64,000 nucleotides of DNA, taken from NCBI GenBank assembly GCA_030447505.1, contig JAUJOT010000001.1:226195-290194 (forward strand). The letters run 5' to 3'. The notes under the pieces were generated by a model. That model was not told the origin of the DNA and did no database searches. It worked only from the letters and a program-made list of their open reading frames with translations. The translations under genes were made by a program, and so were the position numbers. Origin of the DNA: Solirubrobacteraceae bacterium (GTDB lineage Bacteria > Actinomycetota > Thermoleophilia > Solirubrobacterales > Solirubrobacteraceae). Of the stretch, positions 20,313-30,432 are shown in pieces (the first letter of the stretch is position 1; the number at the start of each line of letters is the position of its first letter).

Positions 20313-21233
20313 ATGAGGGTCGCCTACTGGCCCGGCTGCGTCTCGCGCGGCTTCACCCCCGAACTGCACGGCTCGATGGCGCGGATCGCGCCGCTGCTGG
20401 ACATCGAGCTCGTCGCGCTGGAGCGTGCGTCGTGCTGCGGTGCGGGCGTCATCGCCGAGCACAACCCCGAGCTCGCCGACACGCTGAACGCGCGCACGTT
20501 CGCCCTCGCCCAGGGGGCCGAGGGGACGGCGCTGATGATGAACATCTGCTCGACGTGCCAGGGCGCGCAGTCCGAGTGCCAGGAGCGCCTCGACGCGAGC
20601 GCGGAGTACCGCGCGCGCATCAACGAGACGCTCGCCGACGAGGGGCTGACGTACGAGAAGGGCCTGACGAACAAGAACTTCCTCTGGCTGCTCGTCGAGG
20701 AGCTCGGGCTGGACCTGCTGCGCGAGCGCGTGCGGCGGCCGCTGACCGATCTGCGCGTCGGTCCCTTCTACGGCTGCTACATCGTTCGACCCGACGACCG
20801 GCTGGGGATCGACGACGAGCACCCGCGCGAGACGTACCTCGCGCAGGTCATCGAGGCGCTCGGGGGCACCGTCACCGACTACGCCGGATCGCACAAGTGC
20901 TGCGGCTTTCCGATCATCACGATGAACAAGGACGCGTCCTTGAAGCAGGCGGGCCGCCATCTCGGTGATGCCGTCGACGCGGGCGCGGACTGCCTCGTGA
21001 CGCCGTGCCCGTTGTGTCATCTCAACCTCGACCTCCAGCAGCCGCTCGCCGAGCGCGTCGTCGGCCGCGACCTCGGGATGCCGGTGCTGCACCTCCCCCA
21101 GCTCGTCGGCCTGGCGCTCGGCCTTCCGCCGGATCAGCTCGGCATGCAGCGTCATGTCGTCAAGCCGACCTCGGTGATCGACTGGACGGCGTCGGTCGTC
21201 GGCGAAGTCGATGCGACCGCCGCTCGCGGGTAA
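20313..21233 (+). CDS. CCG-domain protein, HdrB/SdhE-like membrane-linked subunit
   Basis: 306 aa with two CCG domains: first WPGC, SCCGAG and CSTCQG; second YGCYIV, HKCCGFP and CPLCHLNLD. These C..CC..CxxC sets bind unusual [4Fe-4S] clusters in HdrB and in the SdhE subunit of type-E succinate:quinone reductases, which replaces the cytochrome b anchor. It lies 120 bp after sdhB in the same direction, so it is the probable quinone-side subunit of this succinate dehydrogenase. The start ATG 20313 begins MRVAYWPGCVSRGFTPEL, normal for the family. Confidence 0.9.
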   Translation: MRVAYWPGCVSRGFTPELHGSMARIAPLLDIELVALERASCCGAGVIAEHNPELADTLNARTFALAQGAEGTALMMNICSTCQGAQSECQERLDASAEYRARINETLADEGLTYEKGLTNKNFLWLLVEELGLDLLRERVRRPLTDLRVGPFYGCYIVRPDDRLGIDDEHPRETYLAQVIEALGGTVTDYAGSHKCCGFPIITMNKDASLKQAGRHLGDAVDAGADCLVTPCPLCHLNLDLQQPLAERVVGRDLGMPVLHLPQLVGLALGLPPDQLGMQRHVVKPTSVIDWTASVVGEVDATAARG

Positions 21234-21480
21234 GCGGGCGGCCGCACGGCGGCTGGCCGAGGAGGTCCGGCGGCGGCTGCTGCCGGTCGAGCGGGTGCTG
21301 GCGCTGCGGGCGGCGGGACCTGAGGCTCGTGAGCGCGGGATGCCGAGGGCGGGAGGCGCGGCGCTCGAGCCCGAAGCGCCGGCCGCGCAGCCGACGCCCG
21401 AGGCCGCCGCCGCGCGGATCGACGCCGCGCGCGAGCGGCTGCGGGCGTCGATCGAGCCGCGCAACGACGCCGACGGCTGA
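21211..21480 (+). CDS. Small hypothetical protein overlapping the CCG gene
   Basis: An 89-aa Ala/Arg/Glu-rich reading frame starting 22 bp inside the end of the CCG gene and ending 11 bp before a strong terminator hairpin, which supports it being the last gene of the sdh operon. It has mainly charged helices (KRAAARRLAEEVRRRLL and AAAARIDAARERLRASIE) with a Pro-rich spacer. High GC makes accidental frames common, so it may not be translated. Confidence 0.45.
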   Translation: MRPPLAGKRAAARRLAEEVRRRLLPVERVLALRAAGPEARERGMPRAGGAALEPEAPAAQPTPEAAAARIDAARERLRASIEPRNDADG

Positions 21481-21491
21481 GCGCGCCCGCC

Positions 21492-21517
21492 GAGAAGGGG
21501 CCCGTAGGCCCCTTCTC
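21492..21517 (+). terminator. Strong hairpin closing the sdh operon
   Basis: Perfect 11-bp stem GAGAAGGGGCC/GGCCCCTTCTC with a 4-nt loop (CGTA), 11 bp after the stop at 21480. It lies where the sdhA-sdhB-CCG transcript should end. Confidence 0.8.
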
Positions 21518-21678
21518 CGTGCACCCCTGGTGCCGCCCCCCCGCCGGAGGTTCTCGTGTGCTCGCTCCCCGTGGACGACATGGTTGCCGATCAGCGCGCG
21601 CAGCTCTTCCCCCCTGCCGGGTGATCTTCGGGGGAGAAGCCTCACCCTGGCGCCGCGATCTGCCGATACCAGCGCGAT

Positions 21679-22290
21679 ATGGACGACAGCCGCCCGGTCA
21701 CGGTCCTGCTCGCACGCTTCGAGGACCTGGTCGGCGCTGGATTGCGCAGCGTCGTCGGCGCGGACCCACACATGCGGATCGTCGCCGCCGATGTCGACGT
21801 CGACCGCCTCGACGCCGTCATCGCCGAGCGCGCGCCGCGCGTCGCGATCGTTAACTTCGGCTCGCTGCGCGCGCCCGCGGACATCCGGCGCCTGAGCGCC
21901 GCGCATCCCGCGACCCGTCTGGTGGTGCTGGCCAACCATCCGACGCCCGGCGAGTGCGCGCAGCTGCTGGCGCTCGGCGCAACCGCCTGCCTCGGCAAGG
22001 AGGTCGAGCGACGTGACGTGCTCACCACGATCCACCTCGCCTCCCGCGGCCTGCACGTCACGCCGCACGCGATCGGGGCGACGGCGTCGACGCCGCTGCT
22101 GCCCGACGTCCTGACGCCGCGCGAGGCCGAGGTCCTCGACCAGCTCCAGCTCGGCCGCTCCAACCGCGAGATCGCGGTCGCGCTGTCGGTCAGCGTCGAG
22201 ACCGTGCGCACCCACGCGCGCAGCGTCTTCCGCAAGCTCGGCGTCAAGGGCCGGCGCGAGCTGGCGACCCTGTCGGCGCACCGGCGCTGA
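21679..22290 (+). CDS. NarL/LuxR-type regulator with degenerate receiver domain
   Basis: 203 aa. The N-terminal 125 residues look like a receiver fold (VTVLLARFEDLVGAGLRSVV ... VAIVNFGSLRAPADIRRL ... TRLVVLANHPTPGECAQLLALGATACLGKEV), but the usual phospho-acceptor position reads VNFG, not LDL/VDL, so it is probably not phosphorylated. The C-terminal HTH is standard LuxR: LTPREAEVLDQLQLGRSNREIAVALSVSVETVRTHARSVFRKLGV. No histidine kinase is adjacent. It is likely an orphan regulator whose activity is set by ligand or expression level. Confidence 0.85.
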   Translation: MDDSRPVTVLLARFEDLVGAGLRSVVGADPHMRIVAADVDVDRLDAVIAERAPRVAIVNFGSLRAPADIRRLSAAHPATRLVVLANHPTPGECAQLLALGATACLGKEVERRDVLTTIHLASRGLHVTPHAIGATASTPLLPDVLTPREAEVLDQLQLGRSNREIAVALSVSVETVRTHARSVFRKLGVKGRRELATLSAHRR

Positions 22291-22420
22291 GGGCGAGCGC
22301 TTCGGGCGCCGATCAGCCGCTCCACGTGATCGAGCGGTACCTCGAGGCGACCCACGCCGACCGCTCGAGCATCAGATCCCCGACACCCTTCCTTGAGCGA
22401 TTTGGGCGAAACCGCGCGTG

Positions 22421-23491
22421 TTAGGCGGCAGACACGCGCTGCGCCGAACCGGCAGAGCCCAAGAGCCCGCGCTCGAGCAGCAGCTCGGCCAGCTGCACCG
22501 TGTTCAGCGCGGCGCCCTTCAGCAGGTTGTCGCCGACGACGAAGAAGTTCAGCGTCCGGGGATCGCCGAGGTCCAGGCGCACGCGCCCCACCGCGACCTC
22601 GTCGCGGCCGGCGTACTCGAGCGGCGTCGGGACGTCGTCGAGGACGATGTTCGGGAACGCGGTCAGCGCGTCCAGCGCCCGGTCGAGGTCGACCTCGCGG
22701 GCGAACGTCGCGCGCACCGCGACGCCGTGGCCGACCATCACCGGCACGCGCACGCACAGCGGCGACACGGCCAGGTCGGGGATGGCGAGGATCTTGCGCG
22801 ACTCGTCGCGCAGCTTGCGCTCCTCGTCGGTGTGGCCGTCGTCGCCCAGCGCGCCGAGCAGCGGGACGACGTTGAACGCGAGCGTCGCGTGATGGACCGT
22901 GTGCGAGACCTTGGCGGCGGCGGCCGCGCCGTCCTCGCAGAGCTGGGTCGGATCGGACGCCAGCGGCGCCACCTGCGCGGCCAGCTCGTCGATGCCTGAC
23001 TGCCCGGCTCCACCGGCGGCCTGATAGCTCGTGGCGACCATCGACAGCAGCGAGAACTCGTCGTGCAGTGCCTTCAGCGGCAGCATCGCGACCATCGTCG
23101 TGCAGTTCGGGTTGGCGACGATCCCGCTGTGCGAGTCGAGCGCCTCGGGGTTGACCTCGGAAACCACCAACGGCACGTCGTCGACCATTCGGAAGGCGCT
23201 CGAGTTGTCGACGACGACGGCGCCCGCGTCGACGAAGCGCTGCGCCCACTCGCGCGAGCGCGTCGCCCCCGCCGAGAACAGCGCGACGTCGAAGCCCTCG
23301 ATCGTCTGCTCGTCGAGCGGCTGGACGACGAGCCCGCCGTCGAGCTCGCGCCCGACCGAACGCGCGGAGGCAAACGGGACGATCTCCGATGCCGGAAAGC
23401 CTCGCGAGCGCAGCAGCCGCAGCATGACGCTCCCGACGGCGCCGGTGGCGCCGACCACGGCCACGCGCAGGCCCGCGCCGGACGCGCTCAT
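22421..23491 (-). CDS. asd: Aspartate-semialdehyde dehydrogenase
   Basis: 356 aa: NADP loop [45 protein letters not shown], catalytic Cys in [31 protein letters not shown] and [12 protein letters not shown] near the C-terminus. It reduces aspartyl-phosphate to aspartate semialdehyde, the branch point to lysine/DAP, threonine and methionine. Its ATG overlaps the lysC stop by 4 bp, so the two first steps of the pathway are translationally coupled. Confidence 0.97.
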   Translation of the reverse strand: MSASGAGLRVAVVGATGAVGSVMLRLLRSRGFPASEIVPFASARSVGRELDGGLVVQPLDEQTIEGFDVALFSAGATRSREWAQRFVDAGAVVVDNSSAFRMVDDVPLVVSEVNPEALDSHSGIVANPNCTTMVAMLPLKALHDEFSLLSMVATSYQAAGGAGQSGIDELAAQVAPLASDPTQLCEDGAAAAAKVSHTVHHATLAFNVVPLLGALGDDGHTDEERKLRDESRKILAIPDLAVSPLCVRVPVMVGHGVAVRATFAREVDLDRALDALTAFPNIVLDDVPTPLEYAGRDEVAVGRVRLDLGDPRTLNFFVVGDNLLKGAALNTVQLAELLLERGLLGSAGSAQRVSAA

Positions 23492-24750
23492 ACGAACTCC
23501 CCGAACGGCCGCTCGGCGCGGATCGTGCCCTCGCCCGACAGCGCAAATGCGGCATGCAGCGCCCGCACCGCGCCGGGCACCGCCTCACCTGAGATCACGC
23601 ACGAGATCTTGATCGGCGAGGTCGAGATCATCTCGATGTTCACGCCCTCGGCGCCCAGCGTCGTGAAGACCTTTGCAGCGACGCCGGGGTGCGACTTCAT
23701 CCCCGCGCCGATCACCGACACCTTGCCCATCGCCTCGTCGGTCTGGATCTCGAGGCCGAGCTCGGAGGCCAACGGCGCCAGCGCGGCGCGCGCGTCGGTC
23801 AGGTCCGAGCGCGGCACCGTGAAGGACATGTCGGCGAGAGCGCCCTCGGATACCGGCTCGTTCTGGATGATCATGTCGATGTTGACGTTCGCGACGGCGA
23901 GCGCGGTGGCGATCCGCCCGGCGATGCCCGGCGTGTCCGGGACGCCCTTGATCGTGACCCGGGCCTCCTCGGTCGAATGCGTGACGGCGGTGATCAGCGG
24001 CTGCTCCACGGTCTCCTCCTCTCCGACCACAACGGTACCGGGCTCGTCTGAGAAGCTCGATCGGCAGTGGATCCGGACGCCGTGGTTGCGCGCGTATTCG
24101 ACCGAGCGCAGCTGCAGGACGCCGGCGCCGGAGGCCGACATCTCGAGCATCTCCTCAAACGACACGACGGGCAGCTTGCGGGCTTCGGGGACGATCCGCG
24201 GATCGGCGCTGAAGACACCGGCGACGTCGGTGTAGATCTCGCAGATGTCGGCGCCGATCGCGGCCGCCAGCGCGACCGCGGTGGTATCCGAGCCGCCCCG
24301 CCCGAGCGTCGTGACGTCCTTCGCGGTCGACACGCCCTGAAAGCCCGCGACGAGCACGATCGCGTCCTCGTCGAGGCCCTGGCGTATCCGGTCGGCCCGT
24401 ACATCTAGGATGCGCGCCTTCGTGTGCGACGTGTCTGTCACGATCCCCGCCTGTGATCCGGTCAGGGAGATCGCTCGGTGCCCAAGGTCGTTGATCGCCA
24501 TCGCGCACAGCGCGCACGACTGGCGCTCGCCGGTCGACAGCAGCATGTCCATCTCGCGCGGATCCGGGTTGGGTGAGATCTCCTGCGCCTCGGCGATCAG
24601 GAAGTCGGTCGTCTTGCCGCGCGCGCTGAGCACCGCGACGACGCGGTTGCCCGCCTCGCGCTTGGCGACGATGCGCGTCGCGGCGCGCCTGAGGCGCTCG
24701 GCGTCGGCGACCGACGTGCCACCGAATTTCATGACGACGGTCCCGGACAT
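23488..24750 (-). CDS. lysC: Aspartate kinase with two ACT domains
   Basis: 420 aa. The kinase domain carries [58 protein letters not shown] and [15 protein letters not shown]; the C-terminal 160 residues are two ACT modules ([20 protein letters not shown] and [20 protein letters not shown], ending [12 protein letters not shown]), which mediate feedback inhibition by lysine and/or threonine. The length fits the homodimeric or alpha/beta LysC of Gram-positives; an internal start for a beta subunit is possible but not proven. It is followed immediately by asd. Confidence 0.96.
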   Translation of the reverse strand: MSGTVVMKFGGTSVADAERLRRAATRIVAKREAGNRVVAVLSARGKTTDFLIAEAQEISPNPDPREMDMLLSTGERQSCALCAMAINDLGHRAISLTGSQAGIVTDTSHTKARILDVRADRIRQGLDEDAIVLVAGFQGVSTAKDVTTLGRGGSDTTAVALAAAIGADICEIYTDVAGVFSADPRIVPEARKLPVVSFEEMLEMSASGAGVLQLRSVEYARNHGVRIHCRSSFSDEPGTVVVGEEETVEQPLITAVTHSTEEARVTIKGVPDTPGIAGRIATALAVANVNIDMIIQNEPVSEGALADMSFTVPRSDLTDARAALAPLASELGLEIQTDEAMGKVSVIGAGMKSHPGVAAKVFTTLGAEGVNIEMISTSPIKISCVISGEAVPGAVRALHAAFALSGEGTIRAERPFGEFV

Positions 24751-24771
24751 GAGCGAGTCGCAGGCTAGCGC

Positions 24772-26040
24772 GTGAGCCGGCTGCCCCCGCAGGCTCGCCT
24801 GGCCGTGGTCGCCGTCGCGGTCCTGCTCGTGCTGGGCGGCGGCATCTACGTGCTGTTCCTGGGCGACGGTGGCGACGAGCCGGTCACGCAGGCGGGCTCG
24901 CGCTTCGGCAGCGACGACGAGGGCGGCCGCGGCGGCACGCTGATCGACACGCTCGCGCCGGTCCTCTCCGCCCGCGCCGAGTCGCGCCGCACCGGATCGG
25001 ACCCCGCCCCGCCGAGTGCGGACGAGCTCGCGCGCGCGCCCGGTGATGCCGTCGCCGGCCTGTTCGTCATCGGCTTCCGCGGCAAGCTGCGCGACACGTC
25101 GTTCTTCGAGCGCCTCGGCGCGCGGCCCTACGGCGGCGTGCTGCTCACGCGCGCCAACTACGAGCAGCCCCAGCAGCTCTCCGGGCTGACGTCGAAGATC
25201 CAGCAGGTCGCGCGTGAGGCCGGCAATCCGGCGCCGATCGTCGCCGCGCAGCAGGAGGGCGGTGACTTCAGCGCGTTTCCGAACCTCGAGCCGCTGGCGC
25301 AGGTCGACGTCGGCGAGGGCAACCGCGATCAGATCCGCGCCAGCGCGCGCCGCACCGCCGAGCAGCTCAAGGCGCTCGGCGTCGCCATGAACCTCGCCCC
25401 GAACGCCGACATCGCGGTGGCCGGCGGCCCCGGCCAGGGCCGCGCCTTTGGCGACGACGCTGAGCAGGTCACGAGCGCGATCAAGACGACGGTCGCCGCC
25501 TACAACCGCGTCGGCGTGGCGGCGGCCGTCGGCCCCTTCCCCGGCACCGGCGCGGCGTCGCAGGACCCCAACGCCGGGCCGGCACCGGTCGGACTCGGGA
25601 TCGACGAGCTGCGCGCGGGCGACATGGCGCCGTTCGCCGCGGTCGCCAGCGGGCGCAACGCGGCGCCCGCGGTGCAGATGTCAAACGCGATCTACGTCGC
25701 GTTCGACGGCGTCACCCCGGCCACGATCTCGCCCGACGCCGTCAAGGAGCTGCGTGAGCGGCTCGGCTTCGAGGGCACGATCGTGTCCGCCGACCTCGTC
25801 GCGACGACCGCGACGACCGGCGGCAGCGTCGGCGCGGCCGCCGTCGAGGCGCTGAAGGCGGGCGTCGACCTGCTGATCGTCCCGGGCGGGCGCGCGCAGC
25901 AGGACGAGGCCTACCGCGACGTCGTCGCCGCCGTGCGCAGCGGCGAGATCCCGGCCGAGCGGATCGTCGACGCGCTGAGGCGGATCGCGAAGCTGCGCGC
26001 GCTCACGCGCGACGCGCGCGAGCCGGTGCGGATCGAATAG
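24772..26040 (+). CDS. GH3-like protein, membrane-anchored, probably catalytically inactive
   Basis: 422 aa from a GTG at 24772. One N-terminal TM/signal anchor ([22 protein letters not shown]) precedes an acidic linker and a GH3 (NagZ-type) TIM barrel: [53 protein letters not shown]. Two catalytic elements of NagZ are altered: the KHFPGHG loop reads GPFPGTG, and the Asp-nucleophile segment TDDL reads SADL. It is therefore probably a sugar- or peptidoglycan-binding relative, not a working N-acetylglucosaminidase. It is divergent from lysC, 21 bp apart. Confidence 0.8.
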   Translation: MSRLPPQARLAVVAVAVLLVLGGGIYVLFLGDGGDEPVTQAGSRFGSDDEGGRGGTLIDTLAPVLSARAESRRTGSDPAPPSADELARAPGDAVAGLFVIGFRGKLRDTSFFERLGARPYGGVLLTRANYEQPQQLSGLTSKIQQVAREAGNPAPIVAAQQEGGDFSAFPNLEPLAQVDVGEGNRDQIRASARRTAEQLKALGVAMNLAPNADIAVAGGPGQGRAFGDDAEQVTSAIKTTVAAYNRVGVAAAVGPFPGTGAASQDPNAGPAPVGLGIDELRAGDMAPFAAVASGRNAAPAVQMSNAIYVAFDGVTPATISPDAVKELRERLGFEGTIVSADLVATTATTGGSVGAAAVEALKAGVDLLIVPGGRAQQDEAYRDVVAAVRSGEIPAERIVDALRRIAKLRALTRDAREPVRIE

Positions 26041-26056
26041 CGGCGGCTGCCACGGG

Positions 26057-26662
26057 TCACAGGCGCCGGCGCCCGGCGAACGCCTTGCCGAGCGTCACCT
26101 CGTCGGCGTACTCGAGGTCGCCGCCGACCGGAAGGCCGCTCGCCAGCCGCGTGACGACGACGTCGGGCGTGCGCTCGCGCAGGACGTCGGCGATGTGCAG
26201 CGCCGTCGCCTCGCCGGTCGTCGTCGGGTTCGTCGCGAGCACGACCTCGCGGATCGCGTTGCCGTGATCGGTCACGCGCGCGAACAGCTCGGCAAGCCTG
26301 AGATCCTCGGGATCGACGCCGTCGATCGGCGACAGCGCGCCGCCGAGCACGTGATAGCGCCCGCCGTACTCGTGCGTTCGCTCGACGGACATGACGTCGG
26401 GCGCCTCCTCGACGACGCAGATCAGGCCCGGGTCGCGGCGCTGGTCCTCGCAGATGCGACAGCGCGGGCCCTCGGCGAGGTTGAAGCAGACCTCGCAGAG
26501 GCCGATCCGCTCCTTGACCTCGCGGATCGCGTCGGCGAGCGCGGCCGCGTCCTGCGGCGAGGCTCGCAGGAGGTGGAACGCCAGCCGCTGCGCCGTCCGG
26601 TTACCGATGCCCGGCAGCTTGCCGAGCTCGGTGATCAGGCGCTGGATCGGCGCGGCGTACAA
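26057..26662 (-). CDS. recR: Recombination mediator RecR
   Basis: 201 aa with the helix-hairpin-helix [18 protein letters not shown], a four-Cys zinc finger ([16 protein letters not shown]) and a TOPRIM domain ([36 protein letters not shown]). Length is normal. RecR with RecF/RecO loads RecA on gapped DNA. It lies 29 bp downstream of ybaB, the last gene of the dnaX-ybaB-recR unit, an order conserved in many bacteria. Confidence 0.97.
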   Translation of the reverse strand: MYAAPIQRLITELGKLPGIGNRTAQRLAFHLLRASPQDAAALADAIREVKERIGLCEVCFNLAEGPRCRICEDQRRDPGLICVVEEAPDVMSVERTHEYGGRYHVLGGALSPIDGVDPEDLRLAELFARVTDHGNAIREVVLATNPTTTGEATALHIADVLRERTPDVVVTRLASGLPVGGDLEYADEVTLGKAFAGRRRL

Positions 26663-26691
26663 GCGCGGTCCGTCTCGGCGTGCGGGGCCAC

Positions 26692-27030
26692 CTACAGGCC
26701 CATGCCGGGCGGCAGGCCGAGCCCGCCGAGGTCCAGGCCACCGGTCAGCCCGCCCATCTTCTTGGCGGCGTGCTCCTGCGCCTGGCGAATCGCCTCGTTG
26801 ACGGCGGCGAGGACCATGTCCTGCAGCAGCTCGACATCCTCGGGATCGACGGCGTCGGGATCGATCGTGATGTCCTTCAGGACCAGATCGCCCGTGATCG
26901 TCACGGTGACCATCCCGCCGCCGGCCGATGCCTCGACCGTCTCGTTGGCGAGCGCCTCCTGGGCCTTCATCATGTCCGCCTGCATCTTCTGGACCTGCTT
27001 GAGCATCTGGTTCATGTTCGGCTGGGGCAT
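26692..27030 (-). CDS. ybaB: YbaB/EbfC nucleoid-associated protein
   Basis: 112 aa: [20 protein letters not shown], a helix typical of YbaB, then [23 protein letters not shown] and [25 protein letters not shown], ending in a Gly/Leu tail. It dimerises and binds DNA without strong sequence preference. Its ATG overlaps the dnaX stop (ATGA at 27030). Oddly, it is in the same frame as the N-terminal part of dnaX, with no stop between them, because of the dnaX indel. Confidence 0.93.
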   Translation of the reverse strand: MPQPNMNQMLKQVQKMQADMMKAQEALANETVEASAGGGMVTVTITGDLVLKDITIDPDAVDPEDVELLQDMVLAAVNEAIRQAQEHAAKKMGGLTGGLDLGGLGLPPGMGL

Positions 27031-28854
27031 CAGCTGGCCTCGCTCTCGGGGTCGATCTCCTCGGCGTCGAACTCTGTCACGAAGCGCCGCACCCACTCCT
27101 GGTCGGTCGGCGCGGCGACGGCCTCGTGCTCTGCGCTGGCAGGCTCGTCGAGGACGTACGAGACCTGCGCGCTGCCGCCGGTGACCGACCGGATCGCCTC
27201 CGCGACGCAGGCGCGGTACTCCTCGTCGTCGGCCTTGCGCAGCAGGTAGGCGCCGTCGTGCGCGAAGGCGACCGTGATCCGGCTGCCGTCGACGGCGATC
27301 GGCCGCGTCTCGTCGAGCAGCGCCGCGCAGAGCGCGTTGGACGACCTGAGGCTCTGGAGCACCGCGGGCCAGACGGCGCGCAGGCTCTCGAGCTCGAGCG
27401 CGACCGGAGCGGCCACCGCGACGGCGCCGGCCGCGCCAGCAGGTACGGCGGGCGCGGGCGGCGGCGGCGCGGGCGGCGGCGCTTCGCGTGACGCCGGCTG
27501 CGGCGCCTCGGGCGCCGGCGTCGACGGCGGCTGCGGCGCCTCTGGGCGCCGGCGTCGACGGCGGCTGCGGGGCCTCGGGCGCCGGCGTCGAGGGCGGCAC
27601 CGGCGAGTCGGGAGCCGACGGCGCGCTCGGCGCGGGCTGGCTCGGCGGCACGGGCGCCTCGGCGCGCAGTGCCGCCTCCAGCCGCTCGACGCGCTGCAGC
27701 AGCGCCTGCGTCGACGGGTCGACGGCGGGGGCGGCGGCCTTCACGAGCGCGAGCTCGAGCTGCGTCCGCGCATCGGAGCCGTTCTTCGTCGCATCGAGGG
27801 CGGCCGCCAGCAGGTCGAGCAGCCGCGCCACGCAGCCCGTCCCGGCGCGGCCGGCCTGCTCCTCCAGGCGCGCGTCGCGCTCGACCGTGATCCGCAGCTC
27901 GGGCGGGACGCCGCCGAGCGTCTGCACGATCATCAGATCGCGCGCGTGCGCCTCGAGATCGCGCACGACGCCGAGTGCGTCGCGGCCGGTCTGCGTCAGC
28001 CGCGCGGCCGCCAGCAGCGCGGCGCGCGGATCGCCGTCGGCGATCGCGTCAAAGGCCTCGAAGAGCAGGTCGGCGTCGGCGACGCCGAGCACCGCGAGCA
28101 CGTCGTCGGTGGCGATCCGCAGCGCCGCCGTCTGACCGTCGGCGTCGGCGCTCGCGTACGTGACGAGCTGCTCGAGCGTGCCGAGCGCGTCGCGAAACGA
28201 GCCTGTCGCGTGACGCGCGAGCAGCGCGATCGCATCCGGCGCGATGTCGATCCGCTCGCGCTCGGCGACGCGCCGCACGACGGCGGCGAGCTGCTCCACG
28301 GTCGGGCGCGCGAAGTCGAAGCGGTGGCAGCGGTCGACGACCGTCGGCAGAACCTTCGAGGCCTCCGTCGTGGCGAGCACGAAGACGGTGTTCGGCGGCG
28401 GCTCCTCGAGCGTCTTGAGAAAGGCGTTCCACGCCTGCGTGGAGAGCATGTGCGCCTCGTCGAGGATGTAGACCTTGTGGCGGCCGGAGACCGGCGCGTA
28501 GACGACGCTCTCGCGCAGGTCGCGGATGTCGTCGACGGAGTTGTTCGACGCGGCATCCATCTCGATGACGTCGAGCGACGTCGCCGAGGCGATCGCGACG
28601 CACGAGTCGCAGCGGCCGCAGGGCTCGACGGTCGGACCCGAGCGCTCGGCGCTGCCCGCGCAGTTCAGGCAGGCGGCGAGGATCTTCGCCATCGAGGTCT
28701 TGCCGGTCCCGCGCGAGCCGACGAAGAGGTAGGCGTGGTGGACCTTGTCCTGGCTGACGGCGTTGCGCAGCGTCCGCACGACGTGCTCCTGACCGACGAC
28801 ATCGGAGAACGTCCGCGGGCGATGGCGGCGGTAGAGCGAAGGGGCGTCGGCCAT
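27030..28854 (-). CDS. dnaX: DNA polymerase III gamma/tau subunit, frame broken by a 1-bp indel
   Basis: From ATG 28854 the clamp-loader ATPase is complete: [21 protein letters not shown], Walker [14 protein letters not shown], zinc Cys set (CLNC, CGRCDSC), Walker [13 protein letters not shown] and sensor [14 protein letters not shown]. After a Pro/Ala-rich linker made of about three copies of a 34-bp repeat the frame is lost: the middle copy has TCTGGG where the others have TCGGG, one extra base near 27543. The tau-type C-terminal domain ([19 protein letters not shown] ... [15 protein letters not shown]) continues in the +1 frame to 27030. Without a shift the frame runs into ybaB with no stop. 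Sequencing error, mutation or recoding are all possible. Confidence 0.88.
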
Positions 28855-28902
28855 CTCGACCGAGGATAGCTTCGCGGGCGGGCGGCGATACGGTCTCGCG
28901 CG

Positions 28903-30369
28903 ATGGCTCGGCTCCGCTTCGCGGCCGCTGTACTCGTCGGCGCGGCCGTGCTGGCGCTGCTGGCCGGGCCCGGGCTCGTCAACTACGACACGCTCTACAC
29001 GCTCGTGTGGGGCCGCCAGCTCGCGCACGGGCAGATACCCGACCTCGAGGTCGCGATCGCGCCGACGCCGCACCCGCTGGCGAACCTCGCCGCGGCGCTG
29101 CTGTCGCCCTTGAGCTCGTGGCAGGTCGGCGGGCTGAACGGCGAGGCCGCCACGATCGCGGTCGTCGCGCTCGCCTACGTGTCGCTCGCGCTGCTGGGCT
29201 GGGTCGTCTTCGCGCTCGGGCGCGCGTGGTTCAACGCGGCTGCCGGAGCACTGGCCGCTGTGATCGTCCTCACGCGCGTGCCGGTGCTCGACTTCGGCGC
29301 GCGCGCCTACGTCGACATCCCGTTCCTGGTCCTCGTCCTCGGCGCGCTGCTCGTCGAGACGCGCCGCCCGCGCGCCGGCGGCCCCGTGCTCGCGCTGCTG
29401 GCGATCGCGGGGCTGCTGCGCCCCGAGGCCTGGCTGTTCAGCGCCGCCTACCTGCTGTGGCTGCTGTGGCCGGGGCTGCGGACGGCGGCTCGCGGCGCCG
29501 GCCCGGACCGCGCCGGCGCCTGGCGCGACGCCGCGCCGCTCGTCCTGCTCGCGGCGAGCGCGCCACTGCTGTGGGCGCTGCACGACCTGCTGCTGACCGG
29601 CGATCCGCTGCATTCGCTGACGGGCACGCGCGACAACGCGGTGCTGCTCGGGCGCGTGACCGGCATCGAGCACGTGCCGAGCGCCGTCCCGCGCCGGCTC
29701 GGCGAGATCCTGCGCGAGCCCGTGCTGCTGGCCGCCGCCGGCGGCGGGCTGCTCGCGCTCGCCTGGCGCCGCGACCGGCGCGTGCGGCTCGCCGCGGCAG
29801 CGGGCCTGCTGGCGCTCGCGGCGTTCGGCGTGCTTGCCGCCGCCGGACTGCCGATCATCACCCGCTACCTGCTGCTGACGGCGACGCTGCTGGCGATCTT
29901 CGCCGGTGCCGGCGTCTTCGGCTGGCTCGAGCTGCTGCCCGGGCGCGAGCGCACGTGGTGGGCGCGCTTCGGCGCCGTGGCGCTTGTCGCGCTGCTGCTC
30001 TTCGTCCCCGCCCAGGCGCGCCGAATCGACCGCCTCGGCAACGCCCTCGCCAGCCAGGAGGCGATCCAGGCCAGGCTCGGCGAGATCGTCGAGGGCGAGC
30101 GCCTGCGACGCCCGGTCGCCGTGCCGAACCGGCGCCCGATCCCGCTGCTCGCGCTCTGGCTCGAGCTCGATCCGGGCGCGCTGGCCGACGCGCAGGAGGA
30201 CGGGCTGCCGCGCCGCGGGAGCTACCTCGTCCCGGCCACGGCGAAGGTCGCGCGCGACTACATCCTCGACCGCCGCGATCGCGACAAGCGGATTCCGAAG
30301 CCGCCGCAGGGCTGGGCGCTGGTCGAGCGCAACGAGGCGTGGCGGCTCTACGAGAGCGCGCCGCCGTGA
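28903..30369 (+). CDS. Polytopic membrane glycosyltransferase-like protein (GT39/GT87 type)
   Basis: 488 aa with about ten predicted membrane helices. The first loop contains GPGLVNYDTLYTLVWGRQLAHGQIPD, where the Asp after the first helix matches the catalytic Asp of GT-C enzymes; AYVDIPFLVLVLGALLVETRRP and LRPEAWLFSAAYLLWLLWP continue the pattern. The C-terminal 100 residues are soluble. Such enzymes use polyprenyl-phosphate sugars outside the membrane. Acceptor unknown. It is divergent from dnaX, 48 bp away. Confidence 0.75.
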   Translation: MARLRFAAAVLVGAAVLALLAGPGLVNYDTLYTLVWGRQLAHGQIPDLEVAIAPTPHPLANLAAALLSPLSSWQVGGLNGEAATIAVVALAYVSLALLGWVVFALGRAWFNAAAGALAAVIVLTRVPVLDFGARAYVDIPFLVLVLGALLVETRRPRAGGPVLALLAIAGLLRPEAWLFSAAYLLWLLWPGLRTAARGAGPDRAGAWRDAAPLVLLAASAPLLWALHDLLLTGDPLHSLTGTRDNAVLLGRVTGIEHVPSAVPRRLGEILREPVLLAAAGGGLLALAWRRDRRVRLAAAAGLLALAAFGVLAAAGLPIITRYLLLTATLLAIFAGAGVFGWLELLPGRERTWWARFGAVALVALLLFVPAQARRIDRLGNALASQEAIQARLGEIVEGERLRRPVAVPNRRPIPLLALWLELDPGALADAQEDGLPRRGSYLVPATAKVARDYILDRRDRDKRIPKPPQGWALVERNEAWRLYESAPP

Positions 30370-30432
30370 AGCGAAGTGGACCGTGCACCCTCCTCCGAGG
30401 CGCAGTCTCCGGACGCTGGCGCTTGCAATGGC

